A stretch of 64,000 nt of DNA from assembly GCF_905171775.1 (NCBI RefSeq), contig NC_053489.1, positions 151,799,142-151,863,141 of the forward strand, written 5' to 3'. The notes under the pieces were generated by a model. The model was not told the origin of the DNA. It did no database searches and saw only the letters and a program-made list of their open reading frames with translations. Both the position numbers and the translations under genes were made by a program. Shown one piece after another: positions 31,166 to 41,328 of this stretch; the first letter of the stretch is position 1, and every line of letters begins with the position of its first letter. The DNA comes from Rana temporaria. Lineage: Eukaryota; Chordata; Amphibia; Anura; Ranidae.

Positions 31166-33106
31166 TCAGTCTTTGACCCGGCCCATCATGTCAATGATGT
31201 TTTTATAGTTCTGTTCGATGGCGCTCATTTTTTGGCGCATAGTTTCCAGCTCGGTGCAGCACTCTAAAAAGTATGATTTTACATTTTGTTCCATGAGATG
31301 CAGTCTTTGTCGCATATTGTCCATCTCACTGCTGCACTCCATCACTTGCTGTATAATGATTCCAGCACTGGCGGCCGAAAAATGATGACCAACATCTTCA
31401 TCCCCTACAAAATGAAGCCAAAAAAATACTATGTGAGAAAAAGCCTGTCTAGATCTATATAGGGTTGCCACCTCATCCCTTTAAACCACAACACATATTA
31501 ATTTAACAGGTTCTGTGGCTGATTAAGGTGGTAATTAAACTCATCTGGTGCCATATCAGCATTACACTAGCCACAGAACATGTGTAATTCATATGTGTTT
31601 GGGAATAAAGGGATGAGGTGGCAAGCCTATCTACATCTGTTTTTCCATATAAAGCTGGTGTGACACTGACCTGATGGTGTGCTCCTTCCAGCCTCCACAT
31701 CTTCGACATCTTGAATCACTCCTCCTTCTTGCACCACTTCCCCATCATCCTCCACGACTCCTCCTTCCATCAATCCACCATCTTCTAAATTGCTAAAATC
31801 CTCCTCATCAAATTCCCCTTCCTCATCCACAAGTACCAGATCCAAGATGACTCCATCTTCCTCTCTTCCTTGCATATCCTCCTCCTCCTCCACATCCTCC
31901 TCTCTTCCTTGCATATCCTCCTCCTCCTCCACATCCTCCTCTCTTCCTTGCATATCCTCCTCCTCCTCCTCCTCCTCCTCCTCCACATCCTCCTCTCTTC
32001 CTTGCATATCCTCCTCCTCCTCCACATCCTCCTCTCTTCCTTCCACATCCTCCTCCTCCTCCACATGGCGAGATCTTCGATGTTGGCCTTGTCTGGCCCT
32101 CTCTGCCTCCTCAAACTGCAGGCGTCTTCTTTCCCCTAAATAAACAATGACAAAAAGGTATACTCATCAACACACAGATATTGTAGAGCAGAAATCGCAT
32201 ACATTGCTTTATTAAGGAAGAGGCTTTTTTTTGGGGCTAAATTGGGTCTTCTCCCCCCCACTCCTACATTTGGGATGACTTCTATTGCAAGCTCTGATTC
32301 GGGCCCTTTTTAGCGAAGTGACACACATGGATGTCCCCCCCTTAAATTTTAACACGGACACCATACAAATTACAATCTTAATATTTAGGTGGAGACACAG
32401 GTGCTCTGGATTTCAGATATGAAAACACCAGCTTAGTAGCACTGTTGGCATTACACAGTTTTAGATTTGCATTTTCCACAACTCTATTTGTACACAATGT
32501 TTACAAACCATGTTTTTGGCCAGAGAGGCATGTCCAGGTGTTTTGTTCCTGGGCCAACATCGTATTTAGGAGAAATAAGCTGATGTCAAAGATGTTTACT
32601 ATTAACAGTCGTTGCCCAAGCAAAATGTTTGAGAACAACACCTTCTATTTCAACATGAGCTCAGAAGTACAACCAGGCCAAGGAGACAGATGTAGAAATG
32701 TACCTGACCAAGCTTAAAATCTAAAAAGGTTCCCCCCCCCCCCAACTAATATAATTAACTTACTTTTCTTTAAGATTTTTTTGATCCTCTTGTACTGATG
32801 TGGCTCCCTCAGTTTCAAATCAGACCACCGCTTCCGTAGCTGCTCCTTGGACCTGGTGATCCCAAACATTCTCTTCATTCTTCTTGCCACCTTCTCCATT
32901 ATTTTCCCCTTTCTGCGGTTGGGGGTCTTGTATGGCCCATATTTGCCATCATAATCCTTCCTCCGCATTATATCCACAAGCTCTATCATTTCCTCAAAAG
33001 CCATATTAGTGGCCTTATACCGTTTTGGACGGGATCGGGACGTTCCTGCCTCTGTCCCCTCACTTCTGGCCTGAGAGCTCCGTGCATGGTCGCCTGTCAT
33101 CGCCAT
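31166..33106 (-). CDS. Harbinger Myb/SANT-like accessory protein, three exons, intact
   Basis: Exons on the minus strand are 33106-32764, 32135-31671 and 31404-31166. Donors are GTAAGT and GTCAGT; acceptors are TTTAG and TTTGTAG. Phases agree at both junctions and give 348 aa plus stop, with no break. Residues about 25-114 form a Myb/SANT-like DNA-binding domain (MAFEEMIELVDIMRRKDYDG, later QLRKRWSDLK) of the kind encoded by Harbinger elements as a nuclear-import and DNA-binding partner of the transposase. An acidic region follows with five 13-residue repeats (VEEEEDMQGREED). The C-terminus is a probable coiled coil made of two similar halves (MDNMRQRLHLMEQNVKSY and LETMRQKMSAIEQNYKNI), suggesting dimerisation. 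Start ATG context AAGATGG is favourable. It is divergent from the MADF gene and may share its promoter region. Confidence 0.88.
31855..32064 (-). repeat. In-frame 39-bp coding minisatellite
   Basis: Five 39-bp units encode VEEEEDMQGREED or close variants; one is lengthened by extra GAG codons. Length changes by whole units keep the frame, so the acidic linker can vary without disrupting the protein. Confidence 0.88.
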
Positions 33107-33145
33107 CTTTCATCCCCACAGAGATTAGGGGCGTGGAAACCAGGA

Positions 33146-33850
33146 AATGTCCCGTCATGGGCGTGTACGAGGGCGGCGGGTTCATGCATACGCGGAGTGT
33201 AGAGAATGAATAAGACGTAATTACGTAGGTTACGCGGAGATTATTCGCTCGTTTCACAGAAGTTACATAGTTCACGCCATATTTTTGGAGTTAACATTCA
33301 TTAGGGGGCATGGCAAAGGTGGCGAAGGCGGGGTGTCACGCACACGCGGAGTGTCTAGAAGGGAAGCCATGTGGTTACGTACGTTACGCGGAGATGATTA
33401 TAACATTTGACAGAAGTTACCCACTTAACGCCAGATTTTTGGAATTAACATTGATTAGGGGGCATGGCAAAGGTGGCAAAGGCGGGGTGTCACGCACACG
33501 CGTAGTGTCTAGAAGGGAAGCCACGTGGTTACGTACGTTACGCGGAGATGATTATAACATTTGACAGAAGTTACCCACTTAACGCCAGATTTTTGGAATT
33601 AACATTGATTAGGGGGCATGGCAAAGGCGGGGTGTCACGCACACGCGGAGTGTCTAGAAGGGAAGCCACGTGGTTACGTACGTTACGCGGAGATGATTAT
33701 AACATTTGACAGAAGTTACCCACTTAACGCCAGATTTTTGGAATTAACATTGATTAGGGGGCATGGCAAAGGCGGGGTGTCACGCATACGCGGAGTGTAT
33801 AAAAGGGAACCTACGTGGTTACGTACGTTACGCGGAGATTAATTCAAGGT
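33146..33850 (+). repeat. 145-154-bp tandem array between divergent Harbinger accessory genes
   Basis: TTAGGGGGCATGGCAAAGG recurs at 33301, 33455, 33609 and 33754, with an older diverged unit before it. Each unit contains ACGCGGAGTGT and a GGTTACGTACGTTACGCGGA segment with a TACGTACG/GTAACC palindrome character. The array fills most of the gap between the start codons of the Myb-like gene (-) and the MADF gene (+). Confidence 0.9.
33798..33805 (+). promoter_or_regulatory. TATA box of MADF gene in the last array unit
   Basis: TATAAAAG occurs in the final unit where earlier units read GTCTAGAAGGG. A non-coding first exon can be read to 33877, with donor AAG|GTAAGA and acceptor TTTTTACAG at 34437. 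No ATG precedes the coding start in the spliced leader. Confidence 0.65.
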
Positions 33851-34480
33851 GCTTCACGAGGAGCTAGAGATAGTAAGGTAAGAAAATTGGAACATGGGAT
33901 CAGCAGAGGCCTAAAAAATATAGAGCCATGGGATTGGGGTTTGGTCTGTTGTTTGCACCCTTTTAACGCTACTTATGTTTCTTGTGTCCCCAAAACGGTA
34001 ATTCCTTCTCACAATGCTTTCACACATCACTTTAATGTAGATGTGAAGAATGCTCTACGTATTTGTAGCTTTTGACAGGTGTATTGTGATCATGCAAGTA
34101 TTGTTCTGTGTTGGTTGGCCAGAGGTTAGTATGTGAAGTGTATTTCTATGTCAGGAATGATGAGGGGCATGCTAGGTACACATGAAATAGTGCCTTGAGG
34201 AATGGTCAAAATATCAAAAATGGAGGATGGTTAGAGATGACACGTATTTAGCCAACTTTTTTCAAAAATGGGCTGCATATGAAATAATTGTTGGTCACAA
34301 CAATGGGGCAGAGCTGGGCAGCATTTTAGCTGCAGGAGACACTGTGTTTGCGTAGTAGTTTTGAAATCTGGTGCCACATATTCTTACAATGTGAATGCTG
34401 TGCATTTTTTTATGCTTCTTAATTTTTATTTTTACAGTGTGTTAATTGTGTGTTTTGGGAAAAAAACTTTCAAAAAGGAA

Positions 34481-35727
34481 ATGGAACAGATTGTGGGCCA
34501 AGAAGCTATAAGTCGCCTTATTGCGAAGTATCGTGAGACGCCCCTACTTTGGGATAGCAGACACCCCCTGTATAAAAATCGGGCGCGCAGAAGGACAGCA
34601 CTTGCTGACATTGCAACATATATGCAGACATGGGTTCCCGACTGCACAGGCCACATAGTCAAGAACAAAATGAACAACCTGAGGGCCGCATTCCGCACAA
34701 AAAGAAAACAACTACGGGAACAACGATCAGGAGCAGCAGCAAGCCAGTCCACAGAGCCAAGTCTGTGGTACTACCAGGAGCTGGAGTTTTTGGGGGATCA
34801 AATGGATGGCCGGCGATCAATGTCAAGCCTTCCTCCCAGACAGCAGGGCAGCAGACCTTCCACGGATCACCGTAGACAGGAGGAGAACAGTGAGGGGCTG
34901 GCTGGCATGCGTCCAGATCTTCGACTGAGCACTTCTTCTGATGAGGTAGAGTATTTTACACCGAATTTTTTGGCTGCTAATTATGGTTTAATTCTTGAGT
35001 TGATATTGTAAGCACAAAATAAAAAATGGCTGATAAAATTCTGGGTCATAAAAATAGGGGTCCTGGATGACAAGTACAGGGATCAGAAGGAGAGTAGATT
35101 AAAGATTAAAGTAAGATAAAACAAACCAGTCTAGAGCCTGAAAATGTGTGTGATTTGCTGGTGTCAAATTGTAAAAAATGTCCCTTTTTTGCCACAGGAA
35201 GAAGAGACCAGCCTGGATTTGACGGCTACTGAGCCCGAGATGCATGCCAGCCAGGAGGAAGGGGTCATTGCCAGCCAGGAGGAGGAGGCCGGGCCAAGCA
35301 CTAGTCAGGAGGGCCCCAGGCCCAGGGCTAGCACAAGCCCGCATGTCCCTCCCCCCCAGGTCAGGCAAGCAGGCCTAATGAGGCGCAGGAGGGAAGTTGA
35401 GGATAGGAGCCTCGAGATGATCAGGGAGGCAAGCGCCATAATGAGGGCCCCCCTGACCCGCACTGAGGCCTACAGTGCCTATGTGGCACACGAACTATCA
35501 ACAGGGGGGAGGAAGATCAGAGGCGTGCCAGGAACCTATTTAATAAGGTCATTCTATGGATGCAGAGGGGCTGGCTGACCGATGACACCGAGCTCAGTGA
35601 CCCAGCCCATCCTGCCCAACATCTCTTACCTCCTCCTGCTGCCACATCCTCCCCATCTGCAAGAGGCCGTTTCCGGATCCGTGGAAGATCTGCTGCAAGG
35701 AGGGTTACAAGGAACAGGAGAAGATGA
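34481..35727 (+). CDS. Harbinger MADF-domain protein, two coding exons, frameshifted near C-terminus
   Basis: Coding exons are 34481-34945 and from 35198; donor GAG|GTAGAG and acceptor TTTGCCACAG keep phase. Residues about 8-103 form a MADF (Myb/SANT-like) DNA-binding domain: EAISRLIAKYRETPLLWDSR, then ALADIATYMQ, then KMNNLRAAFRTKRKQL and WYYQELEFL. Exon 2 adds a Glu/Ser-rich linker and a helical segment. As read, the frame stops at 35576-35578 after 281 aa. A neighbouring frame from 35515 (DQRRARNLFNKVILW) stays open and protein-like to a TGA at 35725-35727, so one G appears lost from the G6 run at 35504-35509. A non-coding first exon at about 33830-33877 is likely. The role, presumably DNA binding with the transposase, is inferred from context. 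Confidence 0.8.
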
Positions 35728-35959
35728 TTCCCGGCCTTCCATTTGATCCCCCAAAAACTTTTTGCTTTTTGGACTACCACAGCCTGGGCTCCATTGGCTC
35801 GCTTGCTGCTGCTCCTGGTTTTTGGTTTTGGTGGTTGTTCTCTTTAGTTGTTGGTATGCGGTCCTCAAGGTTTGCCATTTTGTCCTTGACTATGTTGCCT
35901 GTGCAGTCTGGAACACAAGTCTGCATGTATGTTGCTATCTCAGCAAGTGCTGCCCTTCT
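35725..35959 (-). repeat. Inverted duplicate of the MADF exon, in its own 3' region
   Basis: The reverse complement of this stretch matches 34589-34817 of the first coding exon, from AGAAGG(G/A)CAGCACTTGCTG to TTTTTGGGGGATCAAATGGA, with scattered substitutions. It covers MADF residues about 37-112. It begins at the presumptive native stop and ends just before the AATAAA at 35988. Confidence 0.92.
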
Positions 35960-35987
35960 AGTTATTTTTTTGGTGAATTATGTTTGA

Positions 35988-35993
35988 AATAAA
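35988..35993 (+). promoter_or_regulatory. Polyadenylation signal AATAAA, MADF gene
   Basis: First AATAAA after the coding frame, 29 bp beyond the inverted duplicate. A transcript ending here would include both the exon and its inverted copy. Confidence 0.6.
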
Positions 35994-36204
35994 TGGTGAG
36001 TTTATTTTCAGAAATACCTTGTCTATTGTTTTTTTACACTGTGTTGATTAGGCATGAAACATTTTTGGTAATATGTGTCATTTAGAAAGGACACCAACTC
36101 CTTGTGGGGGGGGGGGGGGACATTTGGTGTACCAACTTGGTGAAACCAAAAAGGAAAAACACACGCATAACAAAAATGGTGACATAACCTCACCCAAAAA
36201 AAAA

Positions 36205-36520
36205 AATGTGCATGAAAAAACAATGGTGCCAGAAATTGCACAAAAAAAATAAATAAATAATAAATGTGCATGAAAAAACAATGGTGCCAGAAATTGCACA
36301 AAAAAATAAAAAAAAAATAATAAATGTGCATGAAAAAACAATGGTGCCAGAAATTGAACAAAAAAAAAATAAATAAATAAAAATGTGCATGAAAAAACAA
36401 TGGTGCCAGAAATTGCACAAAAAAAAAAAATGTGCATGAAAAAACAATGGTGCCAGAAATTGCACAAAAAAAAAAAAATGGGCATGAAAAAACAATGGTG
36501 CCAGAAATTGAACAAAAAAT
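36205..36520 (+). repeat. About 55-bp A-rich tandem array
   Basis: ATGTGCATGAAAAAACAATG followed by GTGCCAGAAATTGCAC and a variable poly-A/AAAT stretch repeats about six times. Unit length varies with the A tract. Minus-strand frames rich in Phe are read-through. Confidence 0.88.
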
Positions 36521-36779
36521 ATTAATAAAATAAAACACCCAAAAAAAAAAAAAATCCATTTAAAAATAAACCAAAAAACATAGACATGTGGAGGACTAAA
36601 ATAAAGTTACAACATCTGGATAGATAGCATCAGCAAGAAAATGGGTTTATTCTAGCAAGAGAACGCAGAGAAAAAAAGAGGCAAGAAACAACACAATAGA
36701 GCTTTAACAGGACGAATGTGCCATATCACAAACAAACGAGAGTTTTACCTGAACGAGTGCTCCCATCCCCTTATTTCGT

Positions 36780-37025
36780 CTGAGCATGCGCGGGATTTTT
36801 ATCCGCGGATATTGTGTACTAACCAACGGATATATCCGTCGGATAGCTTCACAGCGGATATATTTGTTAAGCATGTCAGCAAATATTTGATCTGCTGAAA
36901 AGCGATTAGACGGAAAAATATCCGCGGATAATTATCCGCTGGAGTGTACACACCATAGAATATATCCGCTGAAACCCGTTTGCACGGATTTATCCGCGGA
37001 TGGATTCTATCGTGTGTACGGGGCC
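36780..37025 (-). repeat. Harbinger right terminal and subterminal repeats
   Basis: From the end inward the minus strand shows ATCCATCCGCGGATAAATCC, TTTCAGCGGATATATTCT, CCAGCGGATAATTATCCGCG and further TATCCGCGGATA sites, mirroring the left end but extending over about 240 bp. The right end is richer in sites than the left. Confidence 0.75.
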
Positions 37026-37086
37026 TAGGAGTCATTTGTAAGTTGGATGTTTCAAAGTAGGGGTCTGCCGTCAATACTCAGAAACT

Positions 37087-37445
37087 GCAGAATTTTGGGC
37101 CCTAGGTGTTGGTGTTGCCACAACACTGTAAGCCCTCATAGTTAGTCTTGGTGGGCGCTGGAACGCCCTGCTGTGAACTATTATATCAAGAATTGTAATT
37201 ACATGTCATTATTGAACAGTGGTAGAAAAATTGGGCCTTTGGTGGTGGTGCTGGTGCCACAACACTGTAAGTCCTCACAGTTACTCTTGGTGGGCGCAGG
37301 AATCGGCCCTGCTGTTAAATATTAGATCAAGAATTGTAATTACATGCCCCTATTGAACAGGCGCAAAAAAATTGGGCCTTTGTTGATGGTGGTGGTGGTG
37401 CTGGTGCCACAACACTGTAAGCCCTCAGTTACTCTTGATGGGCGC
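37087..37445 (+). repeat. About 140-bp hAT array, copy 1 (about 2.5 units)
   Basis: GGTGCCACAACACTGTAAG, GGTGGGCGC, ATTGTAATTACATG and AAATTGGGCCTTTG recur in order. The same array is much longer in the second hAT copy (59738-61760). Confidence 0.88.
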
Positions 37446-37542
37446 AGTGAAAATACTTGCTGATCAGCCATTGCCTGTGGTATTATTATGAGAACAACAG
37501 CAATTGTATTCACATAGCTTTAGGTGCAGAGGACATAGTACA

Positions 37543-37960
37543 CCACGTGAGAATACGTGCAGATCCCCTGCCTGTGGTATTAATATGAGCAGATCCCTGC
37601 CTGTAGGAATTAATATGAGAACAACAGCAAATCTATTGACATAGCTTTAGGTGCACACTGTGCAGACGACACAGTACACCACGTGAGAAGACGTGCAGAT
37701 CCCCTGCCTGTGGTATTAATATGAGCAGATCCCTGCCTGTAGGAATTAATATGAGAACACCAGCAAATCTATTGACGTAGCTTTAGGTGCACACTGTGCA
37801 GACGACACAGTACACCACGTGAGAAGACGTGCAGATCCCCTGCCTGTGGTATTAATATGAGCAGATCCCTGCCTGTAAGAATTAATATGAGAACACCAGC
37901 AAATCTATTGACGTAGCTTTAGGTGCAGATGACACAGACAGTACACCAAGAAAAAATACT
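37543..37960 (+). repeat. About 138-bp tandem array (3 units)
   Basis: Units contain CACGTGAGAAGACGTGCAGA, TGCCTGTGGTATTAATATGA, then a shorter echo CCTGCCTGTAGGAATTAATATGAG and AGCTTTAGGTGCACACTGTG. The last two units are nearly identical. They lie between the 140-bp array and the hAT right end. Confidence 0.88.
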
Positions 37961-38498
37961 GCAGCTAGCACAATCACCTGCCAGCCTGTCAGTATATTAG
38001 GAAGAGCAGATCTAGCTAAACTCAATACAGTATATAAATATATATACAACACCTGGGATTCATATATATCCTCTACACACTGTAACTCTAACTGACTAGC
38101 CTGCCTGCCTGGTCTATCTAACTCCAAAAAATGGCACTCTCTGTCTCTCTCTGTAAACCACCACAACACACTACACAAGGCCGACTTCCAGGCGGCCTTA
38201 TATATTGTGGGGCGAGTACTAAACCCCCTGAGCCATAATTGGCCAAAGCCACCCTGGCTTTGGCCAATTATGGCTCTCTGTTTTTTGCAAGCTGTGATTG
38301 GTCAAGCATGCAGGTCATAGTGCATGCTTGGCCAATCATCAGCCAGCAATGCACTGGGATGCTGCAGTGAATTATGGGCCGTGACACGCCACTCGAATTT
38401 GTCGCGAACGGCCCATAACGTTCGTAATTCGACGAACGATCGAACATACGATGTTCGAGTCGAACGTGAGTTTGACTCGAACACCAAGCTCATCCCTA

Positions 38499-39004
38499 CT
38501 ATTGACCAACATCAATGATGTCAGTTGAACAATTAAAGGGCATGTTTACTTTAGAATAAAAACAACAAAGCAATCCTCCGTAGCCTTCTAACCTATTCTA
38601 AGCTAAACCCACACCCCTCGCCTAGGTTCCTACTTACTTTTTTCCAATGGAGGTAGACTGCTTGGACAAAACTTCTGTATCAAGGCTGTAAACACTGTGG
38701 AAATGTGTTGTTAGAAAAAGGAAAGTTGGTACCTTGGTGTTTGGGGTTTTAGGCACTAGCTGTAAGTGACAGTTTACTATACAGCTGCAAATTTAAAAAC
38801 AATGTATGGTTAGTTTAAAGTGTTTGTTAACCTAAAAAAGATAAAAGAAATCATGTTCATGTCTCTTTAGAACAGAAAAATCTGCGTATTTATCTTGCAA
38901 CTGTAGCACTACCCCCAAGGGAACTTCTGGATTGTTTTGGGCGGCATGTTACCTCTATTTCCTCACCATCTAGGGTATCAGATGAGAGTTGAGAAAAAGT
39001 TCAA
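38499..39004. other. No gene or recognisable repeat
   Basis: AT-rich DNA right of the hAT terminus; nothing recognised. Confidence 0.5.
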
Positions 39005-39956
39005 TGTCCACACTTTAGACTTCTTTTTCTTTGCTTTATTTGCTGAACTTGGTAAAAAAATTAAAGTAGTAGTTGAAGAGGTGGAAGGGTAACAGGTAAT
39101 AGGTTCAGGTGTACAAATTCTGTCCGGAAAACACTCCTGCTTCCAGCAACACAGCTTTCGTCGCCACTCTAGCCAGAGTGGGCCTTGCGCACCCGGATAG
39201 GCCCCTCTCACTAGCCTAGCAGCCAGGATAGCACACAGACATTTGGCAAAGTCTCTGCCACAGACCTTCCTTCAGATGGAGACATGTTTGGTCCAAAATC
39301 CTCTCACACGGGATTCAGCACCCGGATCTCTCCTGATTAACCTCTTGCAAACTTAGAACTGACAGGCGACCATCATTCAGCCTTTCAGTAATAGTGCGTC
39401 CTTCGATGAAGTTGAAGGACTCTCCTGAGATACCAGCCTCGTGCTCGGTGCTCTCCAAGGTAGGTTCTTCATCGAGTGGCTTCCTCCCTCAGGACGGACA
39501 GCACAGGACCACTCCGCAAACGTAGACCGAGTCTGACTACCAGGCCTACTTAGTAGATCACAACCCCGGACCAACGTGGTCCTGGAGCCAGCAACACGCA
39601 CCCCCGGCCAGGAGGGCCACACATGGGGGTGGTGGGACGACAGACCAGCGATTGACGACCCCGGTCCAATGGCGTCTGTCCCTTAAGTACTCCTCCCCAG
39701 CATGCATGGCGGGACGATCAACCCCCACTGATTTGCTGCCGGAGGGGAACACCCAAAACACCTTGACCTGACTGTTGCCACCCTTGGCCTGGGGTGGTAA
39801 CGGCACCCCAGACAACAATAGTGGTCACTCACAGTAAAGCCATGGCTGGAACAGAGGCCCAAAATTTGGAAAAAATCATACAGTCTGAGTCAACTAACTC
39901 TCAGACTACCCTCTAAATTTAAAGCAGTGCTGGCTAAAAAGTAGCAGGCCGCTACA
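39005..39956 (-). mobile_element. Probable solo LTR, minus strand
   Basis: On the minus strand it starts TGTAGCGGCCTGCTAC at 39956 and ends GTGTGGACA at 39005, giving TG...CA ends. AATAAAG lies near 39040 and a GTACTTAAGGG element near 39690. The flanks do not give a clean TSD, so the exact 3' end is open. No internal retroelement genes adjoin it. Confidence 0.55.
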
Positions 39957-40222
39957 CAACATAATTTAGTCATTTGCATGTTGTACAATACTTGGTTGAT
40001 CCTGCCTGTTCCTGTGTTCCCTTCTGTAAACTGACTATGCTAATCCTGGCTGCCGATCCTTGATAGTGTGGTCAGTTTATGTCTTTGTGTCATCTGCTCT
40101 CTCTGCAGCGTCTGTTTCTACCCTCCCCACCTCGCCTGGCTTGAATGAATGAGCTGCTCCGCCTCTCCTTTTTTTTAACATGTGACCGGCTCAGCCAATC
40201 AGCACACAAGGACAAAGTGTAA

Positions 40223-40691
40223 GGCCCCATACACACGAGAGGATCGATCCGCTGAAATTGATCCGCGGATCGGTTTCAGCGGATAGATGCGCTGGTGTGT
40301 ACGATCCAGCGGATATTTATCCGCGGATATATTTCGGACCGACCGATTTCCAGCGGATAAAAATTGCTAAGAAATCTATCCGCTGGAATCGGCTCCAGCG
40401 GATCGATCCGGTGGTCTGTACAGACTCACTGGATCGATCCGTCCGAACCCATCCCTCGCATGCGTCGTAATGATTCGACGCATGCGTGGATATCCTTATA
40501 TGACATCGTCGCGCACGTCGCCGCGTCATCATCGCCGCGACGGCGCGACACGTCACCGCGGACGGAATTCCGCGGGGATTTTGATCTCCTGGTTAGTACA
40601 ACCAGGAGATCAAAATTCGCCAGAGGATTTATCCGCGGATACGGTCCGGAGGACCGTTTCCGCGGATAAATCCTCTCGTGTGTACCCAGCA
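40223..40691. mobile_element. Harbinger MITE related to the 9.3-kb element, TAA TSD
   Basis: The left end GGCCCCATACACACGAGAGG matches the large element's terminus; the right end is TCGTGTGTACCCAGCA, with TAA at 40220-40222 and 40692-40694. ATCCGCGGATCGGTTTCAGC near 40260 is the same subterminal block as at 27767, so it is probably a non-autonomous partner of that element. The centre is GC-rich and palindromic. Confidence 0.9.
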
Positions 40692-40894
40692 TAAAGCTTT
40701 CTCTGCTGATGTAATTACATACATCAGTGAGGAATATCAGCCTCTCCCAATGGAGTCCCTCTGAGTCCCTCTGACAGAGAGAAAGAGAGAGAAAAATCAC
40801 TGCTGTGCTTAAAAAGGTATTTAAGGATATTGTAACAAAAAAAAGCCAGTGTCATTACTATTGCCCTAAAAGAGAAAGTATAATGGCAGTTTAA

Positions 40895-41318
40895 AGTGGT
40901 TGTAAAGGTGCAAGTTTTTTTTACCTTCATGCATTCTATGCATGAAGGTAACAAAAACTTCTGTGTGCAACAGCCCCCCCGATACTTAACTGAGACCCCT
41001 CTCAATCCACCGACATCCACGAGAACCTTGGCTCTCAGAAGACTTGCACTCATTGGCTTCCCCTTCTGTCAATCACGGCTAGTGAGCCAGACAATCAGGA
41101 GATGAAGGGTGCGGGGCCAAGCCGCAGCTCTATTTGTAAATGGACACACAGAGCGTGCCTGCTTGCTGTAGGGGTACCTGGCAGGACAGAGGGGTCAGGA
41201 GTGCTGGCGTGGGGTGAAAGAAGTAAAGGATCTGGGCTGCTCTGTGCAAAACCAATACACAGAGCAGGTAAGTATAACATATTGGTTATTTTTATGTAAA
41301 ATAAAGGAGGTTTACACT
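40895..41318. mobile_element. TTAA-flanked MITE (AGTGGTTGTAAAGG type)
   Basis: Flanked by TTAA at 40891-40894 and 41319-41322, with ends AGTGGTTGTAAAGG and AGGTTTACACT. Near the left end TTACCTTCATGCATTCTATG pairs with the following CATGAAGGTAA as a hairpin. Non-coding. Confidence 0.75.
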
Positions 41319-41328
41319 TTAAAGCTAA

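Larger units (their letters stand above)
27723..37025. mobile_element. Complete three-gene PIF/Harbinger transposon
   Basis: The ends GGCCCCATACACACGATAGA and TCTATCGTGTGTACGGGGCC are inverted repeats with one mismatch over at least 26 bp. The flanks are TAA (27720-27722) and TAG (37026-37028). The hAT copy at 59687 has the empty site TTTGCAAG-TAG-GAGTC, so the target duplication was TAG or TAA with one later change. Inside are a DDE transposase gene (+), a Myb/SANT-like gene (-) and a MADF-type gene (+). The ends carry many ATCCGCGGAT and CAGCGGAT motifs, which recur in MITEs at 40223 and 43587. At 9.3 kb it is large for this superfamily. Confidence 0.95.
37029..38498 (+). mobile_element. 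hAT element copy 1, part right of the Harbinger insertion
   Basis: The sequence resumes with GAGTCATTTGTAAGTTGGAT, matching 59690 onward in the second hAT. It holds two tandem arrays and ends in GACTCGAACACCAAGCTCATCCCTA, whose reverse complement begins TAGGGATGAGC like the hAT left ends. No transposase sequence remains between arrays and terminus, so this copy is internally deleted. Confidence 0.85.

Noticed and set aside
36023..36559. 178-aa Phe-rich minus-strand frame resembling a membrane protein
   Set aside because: It is the complement of an A-rich tandem array; the hydrophobic pattern is a composition effect.
39377..39818. Overlapping 81-86-aa minus-strand frames as a small gene
   Set aside because: They fall within the probable LTR and have no start context, splice sites or recognisable motif.
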